A DNA stretch of 64,000 nt from Aquirufa beregesia (GCF_011090385.1 NZ_SEWW01000004.1:1-64000), one strand, 5' to 3'. Shown: positions 1-9,206, counted from the first letter of the stretch. Program-made: numbers and translations. The notes: a model not told the origin generated them from the sequence alone.

Positions 1-821
1 ACCCACCTTTAGTTAGTGAGGATTTATTTCATCGTGCCAATGCGGTGTTAGATGGTCGTAGAAAGAACTGGGATTTTGAGAGTGATAAGACTGACTTATA
101 CCCTTTAAAACCATTCATGAAATGTCACATTCATCCACATCGTTCATTAACTGCTGCTCCTTCAAAAGGTCGTAAAGGAAACCTATACCACTACTACTTC
201 TGTACCCTTTGTAAAGGAGCTGAAAGACATCCCGTTGATAAAGTACACCAACAGGTTGAAGACCTTTTAAAATCAATCCAAATCTCCGCAGAAACGGTTA
301 AATTATACCGAAAGGTGTTGGAGAGTATCTTCGATAGAGAAAGTGGTGACAAGGTCAAAGAAATGACGAAAAATCAGGTGGATATTGAGAAGTTAGAACA
401 GAGAAATCAAAACATCCAAAACATGTTGATGGATGGTAAACTTGAACCATCTGAATATCATAGAATGAAGGACATCAATGACCGTGAATTGGCTCAAATC
501 AAACACAAGGTCGAACACCTACAAGAACATGGTAGTACCTACAAGAAATACATCAAAAAAGAGGTCCCATTACTTGAAAACCTTGTTTCTTTCTATCAGA
601 GGTCGAATGGAGAGACGAAAAGAAAGATACTTGGCTGCATCTTTTCAGAAAAGTTCGTACTGGAAAATAAAAAAGTTGCAGCCGTTAAGTACACGACACC
701 AATTCAGGTCCTATTGAACGTAAAGGGGGTTTTGGAGAGTGGTAAAACAAAAAAAGAGGTCGAAAATGACCTCCTTTTTAATCTAGCTCCCTCTCCTGGG
801 CTCGAACCAGGGACCCCATGA
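1..821 (+). CDS. large serine recombinase, C-terminal part (5' end outside window)
   Basis: The reading frame is open from the first bases (in frame from position 3), so the catalytic resolvase domain lies upstream of the window. The visible part begins with a PPLVSEDLFHRANAVL-like stretch typical of the recombinase domain. A zinc-ribbon-like segment follows (single C..H, then CTLC), then a long charged coiled coil (about residues 75-175 of the visible part) and a C-terminal domain. These are features of large serine recombinases that move integrative elements. The last dozen codons read through a hairpin (750-779) and antisense into tRNA-Asn, giving an artificial-looking LAPSPGLEPGTP tail. 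I infer that the natural stop was lost or displaced at the attachment site. The family call is fairly sure; activity cannot be judged from this fragment. Confidence 0.8.
   Translation, partial: PPLVSEDLFHRANAVLDGRRKNWDFESDKTDLYPLKPFMKCHIHPHRSLTAAPSKGRKGNLYHYYFCTLCKGAERHPVDKVHQQVEDLLKSIQISAETVKLYRKVLESIFDRESGDKVKEMTKNQVDIEKLEQRNQNIQNMLMDGKLEPSEYHRMKDINDRELAQIKHKVEHLQEHGSTYKKYIKKEVPLLENLVSFYQRSNGETKRKILGCIFSEKFVLENKKVAAVKYTTPIQVLLNVKGVLESGKTKKEVENDLLFNLAPSPGLEPGTP
750..779. terminator. bidirectional rho-independent terminator
   Basis: A GAGGTC/GACCTC stem (756-761 and 768-773) with loop GAAAAT is flanked by A5 on the left and T5 on the right, so it can terminate on both strands. On the minus strand it lies just past the 3' end of tRNA-Asn. 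On the plus strand it falls inside the recombinase reading frame. Confidence 0.7.
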
Positions 822-860
822 TTAACAGTCATGTGCTCTAACCAACTGAGCTAAGAAGGA
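787..860 (-). tRNA. tRNA-Asn (anticodon GTT)
   Basis: The reverse complement folds as a 74-nt cloverleaf: acceptor TCCTTCT paired with AGAGGGA, D-arm TAGCTCAGTTGGTTAGAGC, anticodon GTT in the loop CTGTTAA, T-arm CCTGGTTCGAGCCCAGG, discriminator G. No CCA is encoded. The recombinase reading frame enters this gene antisense, up to position 821, which suggests the tRNA 3' half is the attachment site. Confidence 0.93.
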
Positions 861-882
861 ATTTGTATCCTTTTGGGACTGC

Positions 883-929
883 AAAAATAGGTGTCATTAT
901 GCATATATGCAATAATGACACCTATTTTT
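883..929. terminator. long near-perfect inverted repeat, probable terminator of the efflux operon
   Basis: The arms AAAAATAGGTGTCATTAT and its complement continue into GCATAT/ATATGC, with one unpaired base. This gives about 23 paired bases per side around a tiny loop, with A5 at one end and T6 at the other. It lies 16 bases past the stop of the adaptor gene on the minus strand and just upstream of tRNA-Asn. It can act on both strands. Confidence 0.6.
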
Positions 930-945
930 TTCTTAAAATCTTACA

Positions 946-2337
946 TTATTTCTTTTCCTCAGCCTTGGCATCCTTCTTTTTCACTAATTCTCCCTCTTTC
1001 AAATTCTTAGCTACCGTAGCATATGGACCTGAAATAATCTCTTGTCCTTCTTTCAATCCAGAAATAATCTCAATATTATCAAAATCAGAAATACCCGTTT
1101 TCACTTCCACCATTTTCGCTTTTCCTTTCTCACTAATAAAGACTACTTCTTTTATCTTCTCCTTGCGCTTCTTGGTCTGCTGAGCAGATTCTTCCTTCGC
1201 TGGCTCTGCATCTCCTCCCGGGGCATCTTTGCCGTCTTTCTGAGCTACTTCTCCTCCTAATTCGCGTGTGGTTACTGCTGATAATGGAACAGTTAAGATA
1301 TTATCCTTGCGGTTCGTCAAAATTTCCACGGAAGCCGTCATCCCTGGCTTTAATGGATAAGATAATTTGCCTTTAATCAAATCTCGATATGACTCTCTCA
1401 ATACACGTATCTTCACCTCAAATTCCGTCACCGCATCCGTCGTCACAGAAGTAGCTGTACCTGATTGATTCGCTGAACTAGCTATTTCATATACCACCCC
1501 TTTAAACTTGCGCTCTGAAGACGTAAAAGCATCCACATCAATGATTACTGTATCTCCTAAACTAACTCGGGTAATGTCATTTTCATTGACATTTACTCGC
1601 ACTTCCATGTTATTCAAATTAGCTATACGCAACATTTCTGTACCTGCCATTTGAGATGTTCCTACCACACGCTCTCCTAATTCTACATTCAACTTGGAAA
1701 TAATACCACTCTGTGGAGCATAAATAGTTGTCTTGGTTAAATTCGTCGTAGCTTCTTTCAATGCCGCTTCCGAACTCTTCACGTTAAAACTCGCTGCCTT
1801 CACATTGGCTTTTGCCGACTCTAGATCTTGTTTAGCTACCATGTAGGCCGATTGGAACTGATCAAAATCAGCATCCGAGATGACCTTGTCGTTGTGTAAT
1901 TTTAAATTACGGTCATAGTCGATCTTCGATTTACTCAAACGGGCTTCACTCTGTGCCAAAACAGCCTTACTCTGTTCCATACTTGCTCTCATGGCATTCA
2001 ACTGGGCCTCTGCACGAGCTAATAAGGATACATAATTATCTGGGCGAATTTTCAATAAAACTTGTCCAGCTACCACAGAATCTCCTTCAGCTATATTTAA
2101 GGCTACAATCTCCCCAGAAACATCCGGAGAAACTTTAACTTCTACTTCGGGCTGAATTTTTCCAGAAGCTGATACTTTTTCCACAATGGATTCCCTTTGG
2201 GCTTTGCCAAATTCTACCACAGTCGGTTCTACTTTACCAATCCATCCTTGCTGTTTAGCAATAAATAAACCTAAAAATATCACGACTACTCCACCTCCGA
2301 TAAACAACCAAGTCCGCTTGCTATTGTTCTTTGCCAT
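946..2337 (-). CDS. efflux transporter periplasmic adaptor (HlyD/MacA-type)
   Basis: 463 residues. An N-terminal membrane anchor (about 10-28) is followed by a first lipoyl half-motif (about 57-95, VSPDVSGEIVALNIAEGD), a long alpha-helical hairpin (about 96-200), the second lipoyl half (YAPQSGIISKLNVELGE) and beta-barrel regions. This is the order seen in MacA/HlyD membrane fusion proteins, which bridge an inner-membrane pump to TolC. A charged Lys/Glu/Asp-rich insert (about 365-395) and a Lys/Glu tail are unusual additions. It lies 20 bases downstream of a TolC-family gene, so the two form an operon. No ABC or RND pump gene is in the operon before the terminator, so the pump must be encoded elsewhere. 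Confidence 0.88.
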   Translation of the reverse strand: MAKNNSKRTWLFIGGGVVVIFLGLFIAKQQGWIGKVEPTVVEFGKAQRESIVEKVSASGKIQPEVEVKVSPDVSGEIVALNIAEGDSVVAGQVLLKIRPDNYVSLLARAEAQLNAMRASMEQSKAVLAQSEARLSKSKIDYDRNLKLHNDKVISDADFDQFQSAYMVAKQDLESAKANVKAASFNVKSSEAALKEATTNLTKTTIYAPQSGIISKLNVELGERVVGTSQMAGTEMLRIANLNNMEVRVNVNENDITRVSLGDTVIIDVDAFTSSERKFKGVVYEIASSANQSGTATSVTTDAVTEFEVKIRVLRESYRDLIKGKLSYPLKPGMTASVEILTNRKDNILTVPLSAVTTRELGGEVAQKDGKDAPGGDAEPAKEESAQQTKKRKEKIKEVVFISEKGKAKMVEVKTGISDFDNIEIISGLKEGQEIISGPYATVAKNLKEGELVKKKDAKAEEKK

Positions 2338-2357
2338 CTCTTTAAAATTATTGAAAA

Positions 2358-3824
2358 TTAAAATGTTAAATTTTTACCTTGATAATAATCCAAAATCTTT
2401 GTTCTAAACACAAAATCATATTTCGATTGTATTAGAGAAAGCTTCGCTTTATCCAAGTTTGTTTTTTGTAAATTATAACTTACGAAATCGATCGTACCTG
2501 CACTAAACTTACTTTCAGAAGCTCTAAAGGACTCTTCTAATGCTGATACTTGAGTAACTCCCGCTTCATATTTCTTCGCTGCATTCAGCATATTAACATA
2601 CGCTTGCTCAATATTTTGACGTAATGTCAAACGTGCTTTATTCGCTTCTATCTCGGCATTTACTTTCTGCAAATTCGCTTGAGAAACACGGGTTCGATTC
2701 TGATATTTAGTAAAAATAGGAATGCTCAAATTCAAGGAAACAACCTTGTTTTGCGTGTTATTTATTTGATCAAAATATCCTACAGTAGAACCTTCCCCGT
2801 ATTTAGGTTGAGTCGTTGTCAGTGGATAATTAACCCCACCCACATTCACATTGCCTAAAGTAACCTCTTGGGTTCCTAAAACCTGTACCGATTTCAAGGC
2901 ATTGGATTGATTCGCCGACCAACTACCGCTTAAACTCAAGGTTGGTAAACGAAAGGCTTTTGCCACATCCACACTTTTAGCAGCTCCCTGAACTCGGAAA
3001 TCTGCTGCACGAACCAACGGTTGCGCCTCCACCGCTTTGGCATAAATATTCGCAATACTTAGCTCATATGCAGATGAATTAGGTACAGGAACTTGAATAC
3101 GCTCCAATTCAAATTGACTAATGGCTGAATCATTCAATAGTTGCAATAAGGTCAATTTATTGATATCCAATGAACTTTGAAAACTCACGACATTGGATTC
3201 CTCATTGGCTAGCTGTGCCTTTAAATCCAGCAAATTAGAAATAGCCACAGAACCAGCATTAACCAATTTTTGTGTTCTTTCAATTTGTAATTTCGTAATT
3301 TCCGTTTGCGTTTTAGCGATGGACAATTGGTCTTCTGCATTTAAAATAGACAAATAGGAAAGCACCACTTGCAAGGATATATTTTCACGTATGGATTGTA
3401 AATCTTCCTGCGTAGCTTTTAAGGTAAATTCCGTTTGTAAAATATTATTCTTAAGTTGTCCCCCATTGAATAACAGTACATTTGCATTCAAACCCAAGTT
3501 ATTATAATTGATATTTCTTGAATCATACCCATTGGTATATGGGTTAATACTACGTCCAAAACTCGCCGACTGATTGATGTTTCCTGATAAAGAAGGCAAT
3601 TGGTTGTATTTCGCTTGTTGAAACAGAAGCTCTGCATTTTGCATACTTATTTGATATGATTTAACATTCAAATTGTGTTGTAATGCAATCTCGACAGCTT
3701 GATTTAACTTAAGCTTCACTAAAGTACCATTTCCTTGAATCGCTGTTTGTCCCTGAGATACAAAAGCAAGGGTAAAAAGCAAGGCAAAAAGGTATACAAT
3801 TGTTGGGAATGATTTCCGATACAT
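2358..3824 (-). CDS. TolC-family outer membrane efflux protein
   Basis: 488 residues with a clear signal peptide (1-27, ending SQGQT). Two repeats of long amphipathic helices and short strands follow, with the recurrent LNQAVEIALQHNLNVK and later KNLTF-type ends of the OEP family. TolC homologues form a trimeric outer-membrane channel with a periplasmic tunnel. The gene is first in an operon with the adaptor downstream. Upstream on the minus strand, TACTTTTC (around 3838-3845) resembles the Bacteroidota -7 element with one mismatch, a weak promoter call. Length and layout are normal for the family. Confidence 0.9.
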   Translation of the reverse strand: MYRKSFPTIVYLFALLFTLAFVSQGQTAIQGNGTLVKLKLNQAVEIALQHNLNVKSYQISMQNAELLFQQAKYNQLPSLSGNINQSASFGRSINPYTNGYDSRNINYNNLGLNANVLLFNGGQLKNNILQTEFTLKATQEDLQSIRENISLQVVLSYLSILNAEDQLSIAKTQTEITKLQIERTQKLVNAGSVAISNLLDLKAQLANEESNVVSFQSSLDINKLTLLQLLNDSAISQFELERIQVPVPNSSAYELSIANIYAKAVEAQPLVRAADFRVQGAAKSVDVAKAFRLPTLSLSGSWSANQSNALKSVQVLGTQEVTLGNVNVGGVNYPLTTTQPKYGEGSTVGYFDQINNTQNKVVSLNLSIPIFTKYQNRTRVSQANLQKVNAEIEANKARLTLRQNIEQAYVNMLNAAKKYEAGVTQVSALEESFRASESKFSAGTIDFVSYNLQKTNLDKAKLSLIQSKYDFVFRTKILDYYQGKNLTF

Positions 3825-3918
3825 AGCTAATGAAAAGTATTTAACACAATGTTACTATTTTTAGATGGGGAGATGGGTACATTTTGGATAAACGGCAAGC
3901 CAAAAGGATAAATCCCAC

Positions 3919-4617
3919 TTATTGAACTACTTGAAATCTTTTCTTTGCTTCTGCACGGGAAAATGCATTGAAATGCCACCATTCATATTCGATCGGAATA
4001 AAACCAGCTTGTTGCATCACTTTTCGAAGTAATAATCGATTCAGGTATACTTCCTTGCTTAGTATTCCTTTTTCTACCAATTCCTTTTCCGCCTTCGGAT
4101 AGGCCTTTTTCCCAAAGTAATCAAATGGTGTTCCCATATCCAATGCCTTACCCTGCTCATCCGCTATGGTTAAATCCACAGCACTTCCATAATTGTGTAT
4201 GGAATGTTCTTGCGGAGAAGCCACATAGTTTCTGCGAATTTGTGGGGGATATTGACTTAAAGCATTCCACAGGTCCCATTGTTTGGATAAGGGTCTTGCT
4301 GCATCATATATCAACAAATGGTAGCCTGGCTTTTCCATTTCTAATAAGGTTTGCGCACGAGCTAGTTTTTTGACAGTTTCTTTTTGCAAGAAGGCCTTAG
4401 TTAAACAACCGTATACATTTTGGTGCATGAAATTATCCACAGTAGCATATTTCAATTGGAGCAATACTTGTTTTATCTCCGATTGCACTTCCACCAATCC
4501 CTGACTTCGCATTTTATCTTCATACAAACAAGGCTTTTGCTGTGCCAAGAGCGAGTGTAGCATCAAACTAAGGATAAATACCGAGGGGAGGGAAAAAGAA
4601 TAGGTCATAAAAATCAA
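3919..4617 (-). CDS. D-Ala-D-Ala dipeptidase, VanX-like (peptidase family M15D)
   Basis: 232 residues with a hydrophobic signal sequence (about 5-26), so it is exported. The VanX zinc signature is present: SIHNYGSAVD (ligands H141 and D148) and EWWH (catalytic E212, ligand H215). The YDAARP segment supplies the conserved arginine (R108). Enzymes of this family hydrolyse D-alanyl-D-alanine. Outside vancomycin clusters they recycle or scavenge peptidoglycan dipeptides, and no vanH/vanA partner is nearby, so cell-wall turnover is the likelier role. Translation may begin at M1 or M4. It is divergent from the gene at 4681 across a 63-base gap. Confidence 0.87.
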   Translation of the reverse strand: MIFMTYSFSLPSVFILSLMLHSLLAQQKPCLYEDKMRSQGLVEVQSEIKQVLLQLKYATVDNFMHQNVYGCLTKAFLQKETVKKLARAQTLLEMEKPGYHLLIYDAARPLSKQWDLWNALSQYPPQIRRNYVASPQEHSIHNYGSAVDLTIADEQGKALDMGTPFDYFGKKAYPKAEKELVEKGILSKEVYLNRLLLRKVMQQAGFIPIEYEWWHFNAFSRAEAKKRFQVVQ

Positions 4618-4680
4618 GAAATTCCCTAAATTTAGCCAAATTTTAATTAGGCAGGGCTCGCTTTCTGCAAACCTTTCTTT

Positions 4681-5916
4681 ATGGCATTAAATTGGATTTG
4701 GTTTCTGTTTTTTGGAGTAGCCTTTGTGGTGGCACTTATTCAATTCTTATTTTTTGGAAATGCCGAAATATTTAAAATACTTGTAGACGGGATGTTTGAT
4801 TCTGCTGAAATGGCTGTCATGAAAATAGCCCTTCCTCTGGCTGGAGTCATGACTTTTTTCATGGGAATTTTACAAATTGGAGAAAAAGCCGGAGCCATTC
4901 AGTTTCTAGCCAAACGAATTCGACCATTTTTTACTCGCTTATTTCCAGAAATACCTGCTGATCATCCCGTTCATGGACAGATGATCATGAATTTTTCCGC
5001 CAATTTGCTAGGCTTAGACAATGCCGCTACGCCATTTGGACTGAAAGCAATGCAGGGTTTACAAGATATCAATCCAACGAAAGAAACCGCATCGAATGCG
5101 CAAATCATGTTTCTGACCCTACATAGCGCCGGACCCGTATTAATTCCACTGAGCATCATGGCACAAAGAGCCATCTACGGAGCCCAAGATGCTTCTGATG
5201 TCTTTATTCCCTGTTTAATGGCCACATATGCTGCCACTTTAGTGGGCCTGATGTTTGTTGCTGTTAAACAAAAAATCAATTTATTAGAGCCCGTTCTATT
5301 CAGTTGGCTTGTGGGACTAACCCTTTTCTTTGGCGGAATTTTGGCCTATTTCAGTTCATTAAATAAAGAACAAATCGAAATTCAATCCAAAATTTTCAGC
5401 AATGGATTATTATTCTCTTTAATCCTCAGTTTTATTGTCGTGGCCTTTTGGAAGAAAATTGACATATTTTCCACTTTTGTGGAAGGAGCCAAAGGCGGAT
5501 TTGAAACATCCGTAAAAATTATACCCTATTTAGTGGGTATGTTAGTGGCTATTAGCTGTTTGCGTAATTCTGGCACCTTGGATTTTATTGTAGAAGGTAT
5601 GAAATGGATGGTAAATCAATCGGGTTTAGATACTCGATTTATTGATGCCATGCCCACAGCCTTATTACACCCGGTAAGTGGCAGTGGTTCTAGAGCCATG
5701 ATGATTGATACGATGAAAACCTTTGGGGCGGATTCATTTGTGGGAAGACTTGCTTGTGTATTCCAAGGTTCTGCCGAAACGATTTTGTATGTGATTGCCC
5801 TATATTTTGGCTCTGTTCAAGTTAAAAATATACGGTACACCCTTTGGGCAGGGCTGACGGCTGATTTAGCCGGAATCATTACCGCGATTTTTGTCAGTTA
5901 TTTATTCTTTGGATAG
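4681..5916 (+). CDS. nucleoside-recognition / spore maturation protein A-B fusion
   Basis: 411 residues, very hydrophobic, with roughly ten membrane segments. The N-terminal half carries the SpmA-type signature (NFSANLLGLDNAATPFGLKAMQ). The C-terminal half resembles SpmB (ALLHPVSGSGSRAMMIDTMKTFGADSFVG). In Bacillus these are separate sporulation proteins; in non-sporulating Bacteroidota a fused protein is common and its substrate is unknown. It is the only plus-strand gene left of the putative origin. Its stop is two bases from the stop of the convergent Wzi-like gene. Confidence 0.85.
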   Translation: MALNWIWFLFFGVAFVVALIQFLFFGNAEIFKILVDGMFDSAEMAVMKIALPLAGVMTFFMGILQIGEKAGAIQFLAKRIRPFFTRLFPEIPADHPVHGQMIMNFSANLLGLDNAATPFGLKAMQGLQDINPTKETASNAQIMFLTLHSAGPVLIPLSIMAQRAIYGAQDASDVFIPCLMATYAATLVGLMFVAVKQKINLLEPVLFSWLVGLTLFFGGILAYFSSLNKEQIEIQSKIFSNGLLFSLILSFIVVAFWKKIDIFSTFVEGAKGGFETSVKIIPYLVGMLVAISCLRNSGTLDFIVEGMKWMVNQSGLDTRFIDAMPTALLHPVSGSGSRAMMIDTMKTFGADSFVGRLACVFQGSAETILYVIALYFGSVQVKNIRYTLWAGLTADLAGIITAIFVSYLFFG

Positions 5917-5918
5917 AA

Positions 5919-7406
5919 TTAATCCAAAGGAAAGCTAATAGCAATATTCCCTCCTAGGGTAGGTTGAGTTAAATTCCCTTTTTCTATTCCTAGATTGGCT
6001 TTTAATAATGCTTCAGAAAATCCAGAAATATGAATAGGCTTATGCCATAAGATACCACCTGAATACTGTTTTTTTACGGGAATATATTCATTCCCAAACC
6101 AGCCAATCGCATTAGATAAACTGGCTCTAATTTGAATTTTATGGTCCCCAAATGCAAATTCCCCTGCAGCATAAAATGCCTCCACACGGTTATTATCGTA
6201 ATGTATTCGATTTGTTGGATTCAAATCTGATTCCGAATCTAATGTCAATAATGGCGATCCTATTCCTTTTCCAAAATACGTCCAACCATTTTGATATACT
6301 CCATTATTCAAATAATCATCAAAGCCCCTAATCTTGCTATTATCGTTGAATATATTTCCTCCTTGTGAAGTTGTATTCAAATATTCTAACACCAATTTTA
6401 TTAACCCTTGATCCGTTTTACGAGTAATGGATAAACCATGTAATCCATCAGTGATATTATTTCCATAATACAAGGACCCATCTTCATAAATACTTTGACG
6501 GTAAAAGAAGACTTTCGCTTGATTTAGCTCCACTTCCATTCCAATATCTACCGTACCTAAATGGTTTCCTGAACGGTTAAAGCCATCATTGTAGCCATAG
6601 GTAGCGGTATCTCCTTTAACGGCATTTGAACGACCAGTTACAACAGAAACATAAGTAGTAAAATCAGATGCTATTACACCATTTTTTGCAGCTACATTAT
6701 AAGGGTCTGCATATTTTAGTTTCCCCCCCCACTGAACTTGATGATTAAAACCTGCATAAAATTTTACTCTCCAATCGGGCTTTCCAAATCGGCCATAAAA
6801 GGATTTTTGGTGCAAATAAAAATCTTTAACATCTTCTCTTGAATTTTCAAACCAGCCATGTGAATAGTTTCCTTTGAAAGCCAAAACTCCTTTCAAAAAC
6901 CCTGGAGACCAGTATTCTTTTACTTGCAATTCTACCTTGGGTATAGGTAAGGCATTCCCTGACCAAATATAAGATCCCGAACTCAGCGTAGAATCAACTA
7001 AACCAAATAATTGCTTTTGTCGGCCAGCTACCAATTCAAAAATCCCCAATTTTCCCTTCACATACATTTCAGGGAAGAAAACATCGGCTTTATTTTCTCC
7101 TAAATTCACTTGTGAAGAAAAACCATAAGCCCAGTCAGCCTGTTTCTTTGAACGATAATCTACACGGTGAGAAATGGCAGCAAAACCATACGATCCAGAA
7201 GCGGGGACAAGGCCATATTGATTAGCTCGTAACCAAAGGGGGTTGTATACTCCACCTAGTGTACCACCCATGCCTAGAGAAAAATCAGAGTTGATTTCTC
7301 GTTGAGCCCAAAGTGCATTTGAACAAACGAATAAACAAATGATCACAATTATTTTCCTTACAATCATTTGTTTTAATTGATTCATATGGCTCATTTGACT
7401 CATCAA
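5919..7406 (-). CDS. capsule assembly Wzi-family outer membrane beta-barrel protein
   Basis: Up to 495 residues. Several Met codons lie at the start. The most convincing is the one before IVRKIIVIICLFVCSNALWAQ (about position 7367), because it begins a clean signal peptide and the promoter element at 7409-7416 places transcription start near 7403. The rest is rich in alternating aromatic/polar strands ending in a final strand typical of outer-membrane barrels, with Wzi-like features (NPLWLRANQYG, GRQKQLFG). Wzi-type proteins help attach or export surface polysaccharide. It follows an UpxY-type antiterminator and gmd, which supports a polysaccharide role. The family call rests on resemblance and context. 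Confidence 0.72.
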   Translation of the reverse strand: MMSQMSHMNQLKQMIVRKIIVIICLFVCSNALWAQREINSDFSLGMGGTLGGVYNPLWLRANQYGLVPASGSYGFAAISHRVDYRSKKQADWAYGFSSQVNLGENKADVFFPEMYVKGKLGIFELVAGRQKQLFGLVDSTLSSGSYIWSGNALPIPKVELQVKEYWSPGFLKGVLAFKGNYSHGWFENSREDVKDFYLHQKSFYGRFGKPDWRVKFYAGFNHQVQWGGKLKYADPYNVAAKNGVIASDFTTYVSVVTGRSNAVKGDTATYGYNDGFNRSGNHLGTVDIGMEVELNQAKVFFYRQSIYEDGSLYYGNNITDGLHGLSITRKTDQGLIKLVLEYLNTTSQGGNIFNDNSKIRGFDDYLNNGVYQNGWTYFGKGIGSPLLTLDSESDLNPTNRIHYDNNRVEAFYAAGEFAFGDHKIQIRASLSNAIGWFGNEYIPVKKQYSGGILWHKPIHISGFSEALLKANLGIEKGNLTQPTLGGNIAISFPLD

Positions 7407-7408
7407 TT

Positions 7409-7416
7409 CAAAGATA
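7409..7416 (-). promoter_or_regulatory. Bacteroidota -7 promoter element for the Wzi-like gene
   Basis: The minus strand reads TATCTTTG, matching TAnnTTTG. It lies in the short gap after the UpxY-type gene, so the barrel gene can be transcribed independently. I see no good -33 TTTG. Confidence 0.45.
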
Positions 7417-7431
7417 GTTGAAAATTTGAAA

Positions 7432-7911
7432 TTACAGGCTTTGATTTATGTAAGCGACAAGCTCAAAACCAAGACTTTCTATTCTAAGGCGAATTTCATG
7501 CTTGTTTTTAAAACCTAGGACCTCGGCTTTTTGACCTGCTAATGCTCCTGAATCTAGCGTGACAAAATCCCCAATATTGACTAAATTTCCCAGGGCTTCC
7601 ACTTCGGAATGTTCTGATAAAAAATGCTGAATAGATACTATTTCTGCATCTTGAATGACGGCAGGTTTATGTAACCAATACACAAAATTAACCACTCCAT
7701 TCACTTGACGTACTTGACTACTTTGTAAGGCTAAATCTATATCGACAAATACATACGATTTAAATAAGGGCTCTTCCACCCATTTTTTCCGATCTGACCA
7801 CTGCTTTCGCTTTTTCGTCAATGGACAATAGCACCTAATGCCTTGTTCTGTAAGTCGCAAAGCTACTTTTTTTTCTACACGTGATTTTGTATACAAAGCA
7901 TACCAAGCCAT
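7432..7911 (-). CDS. UpxY/RfaH-type transcription antiterminator (NusG-like)
   Basis: 159 residues with the specialised NusG paralogue layout: NGN domain (MAWYALYTKSRVEKKVALRL, then FKSYVFVDID) and a C-terminal KOW-like segment (IGDFVTLDSGALAGQKAEVLGF). In Bacteroides, UpxY proteins bind the leader of their own capsule operon and suppress early termination. The neighbours are gmd (upstream, same strand) and a Wzi-like barrel (downstream), consistent with surface polysaccharide control. However, only one gene follows it on the minus strand, so it either acts on an operon elsewhere or is the remnant of a larger locus. It is not the housekeeping nusG, which normally sits with secE and rplK. Confidence 0.82.
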   Translation of the reverse strand: MAWYALYTKSRVEKKVALRLTEQGIRCYCPLTKKRKQWSDRKKWVEEPLFKSYVFVDIDLALQSSQVRQVNGVVNFVYWLHKPAVIQDAEIVSIQHFLSEHSEVEALGNLVNIGDFVTLDSGALAGQKAEVLGFKNKHEIRLRIESLGFELVAYINQSL

Positions 7912-7996
7912 ATTTTTCTACAATACCAAGTCTCCAAATCCAAAATTTAAGCTCTTTTCCGCTTAATACTCTATTTAATATTCCTTCAGTTTCAAG

Positions 7997-9091
7997 CTAT
8001 TTAGAAGAAAATAATTGAATATCCGAACTCATCATATCCTTTACTAAAGCGGGTAAATCATATTTCAATTTCCAGCCTAATTTAGTTTGGGCTTTAGTCG
8101 GATCCCCTATTAATAGCTCCACTTCGGTAGGTCTAAAATACCGAGGATCAACAGCTACCACCTCTTTAGCCATTTCAACTTGGTATAATGGATTATGGCA
8201 AGCTTTTACCAAAGCCACTTCTTCTATACCCGTTCCTTTAAACTCCAATTCAATTCCCACTTCATTAAAAGCCATAATGACAAAATCCCGAACTGTCGTC
8301 GTAATTCCAGTTGCTATCACAAAATCTTCGGGTTGTTCTTGTTGCAAAATCAACCACATGGCTTCTACATAATCTTTGGCATGACCCCAATCTCGTTTGG
8401 CGTCTAAATTTCCTAAATAGATTTTGTCTTGCTGACCTAGGGCTATTTGAGAAACCCCACGTGTAATCTTACGCGTTACAAAAGTTTCACCACGTAAAGG
8501 TGATTCATGGTTAAACAAGATGCCATTCACCGCAAACATTTGATAAGCTTCCCGATAATTCACCGTAATCCAGTAACCGTAAATTTTAGCAACGGCATAA
8601 GGTGAACGAGGATAAAACGGTGTTTTTTCTGATTGTGGAACCTCTTGAACTAAACCGTAAAGTTCAGATGTAGATGCCTGATATATCTTTGTTTTTCGTG
8701 TCAACCCCAATAAGCGAACGGCCTCCAATATGCGCAAAGTTCCAATACCATCTACTTGAGCCGTATATTCAGGTTCATCAAATGAGACCTTAACATGCGA
8801 CATAGCCCCTAAATTATAAATCTCATCTGGCTGTACTTCTTGAATGATTCGAATGATATTAGTTGAATCGCTCAAATCTCCATAATGTAAATGAAAATTA
8901 GAGGAGTCCACATGGGGATCCTGGTAAAGGTGATCTATCCTTTGTGTATTAATCAAGGAGCTTCTACGCTTTATTCCATGAACACGATAACCCTTACCTA
9001 ATAAAAGTTCAGCTAAATATGCGCCATCCTGTCCTGTGATGCCCGTAATTAAAGCCACTTTTTGCGCTTGAGACATAAAATTTTGATTCAA
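7997..9091 (-). CDS. gmd: GDP-mannose 4,6-dehydratase
   Basis: 364 residues. The extended short-chain dehydrogenase fold is visible: nucleotide motif TGITGQDG (16-23), STSELYG (140-146) and catalytic Y165xxxK169. [15 protein letters not shown] and [19 protein letters not shown] are specific to Gmd. The enzyme converts GDP-D-mannose to GDP-4-keto-6-deoxymannose, precursor of GDP-L-fucose and related sugars for surface polysaccharide. The usual partner (fcl/GMER) is not in the window. M1 or M6 could be the start. It lies 85 bases upstream of the UpxY-type gene. Confidence 0.95.
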   Translation of the reverse strand: MNQNFMSQAQKVALITGITGQDGAYLAELLLGKGYRVHGIKRRSSLINTQRIDHLYQDPHVDSSNFHLHYGDLSDSTNIIRIIQEVQPDEIYNLGAMSHVKVSFDEPEYTAQVDGIGTLRILEAVRLLGLTRKTKIYQASTSELYGLVQEVPQSEKTPFYPRSPYAVAKIYGYWITVNYREAYQMFAVNGILFNHESPLRGETFVTRKITRGVSQIALGQQDKIYLGNLDAKRDWGHAKDYVEAMWLILQQEQPEDFVIATGITTTVRDFVIMAFNEVGIELEFKGTGIEEVALVKACHNPLYQVEMAKEVVAVDPRYFRPTEVELLIGDPTKAQTKLGWKLKYDLPALVKDMMSSDIQLFSSK

Positions 9092-9206
9092 TAATTAAAA
9101 AAGAAAGGACACCCAGTTCCTTTCTAAAAACCTTTAACGCATAAAATTACTAAATTTTCCGAGTGCAGTGGATTATTTATTTATGGGAATCAGTGAAAAA
9201 CCGATT

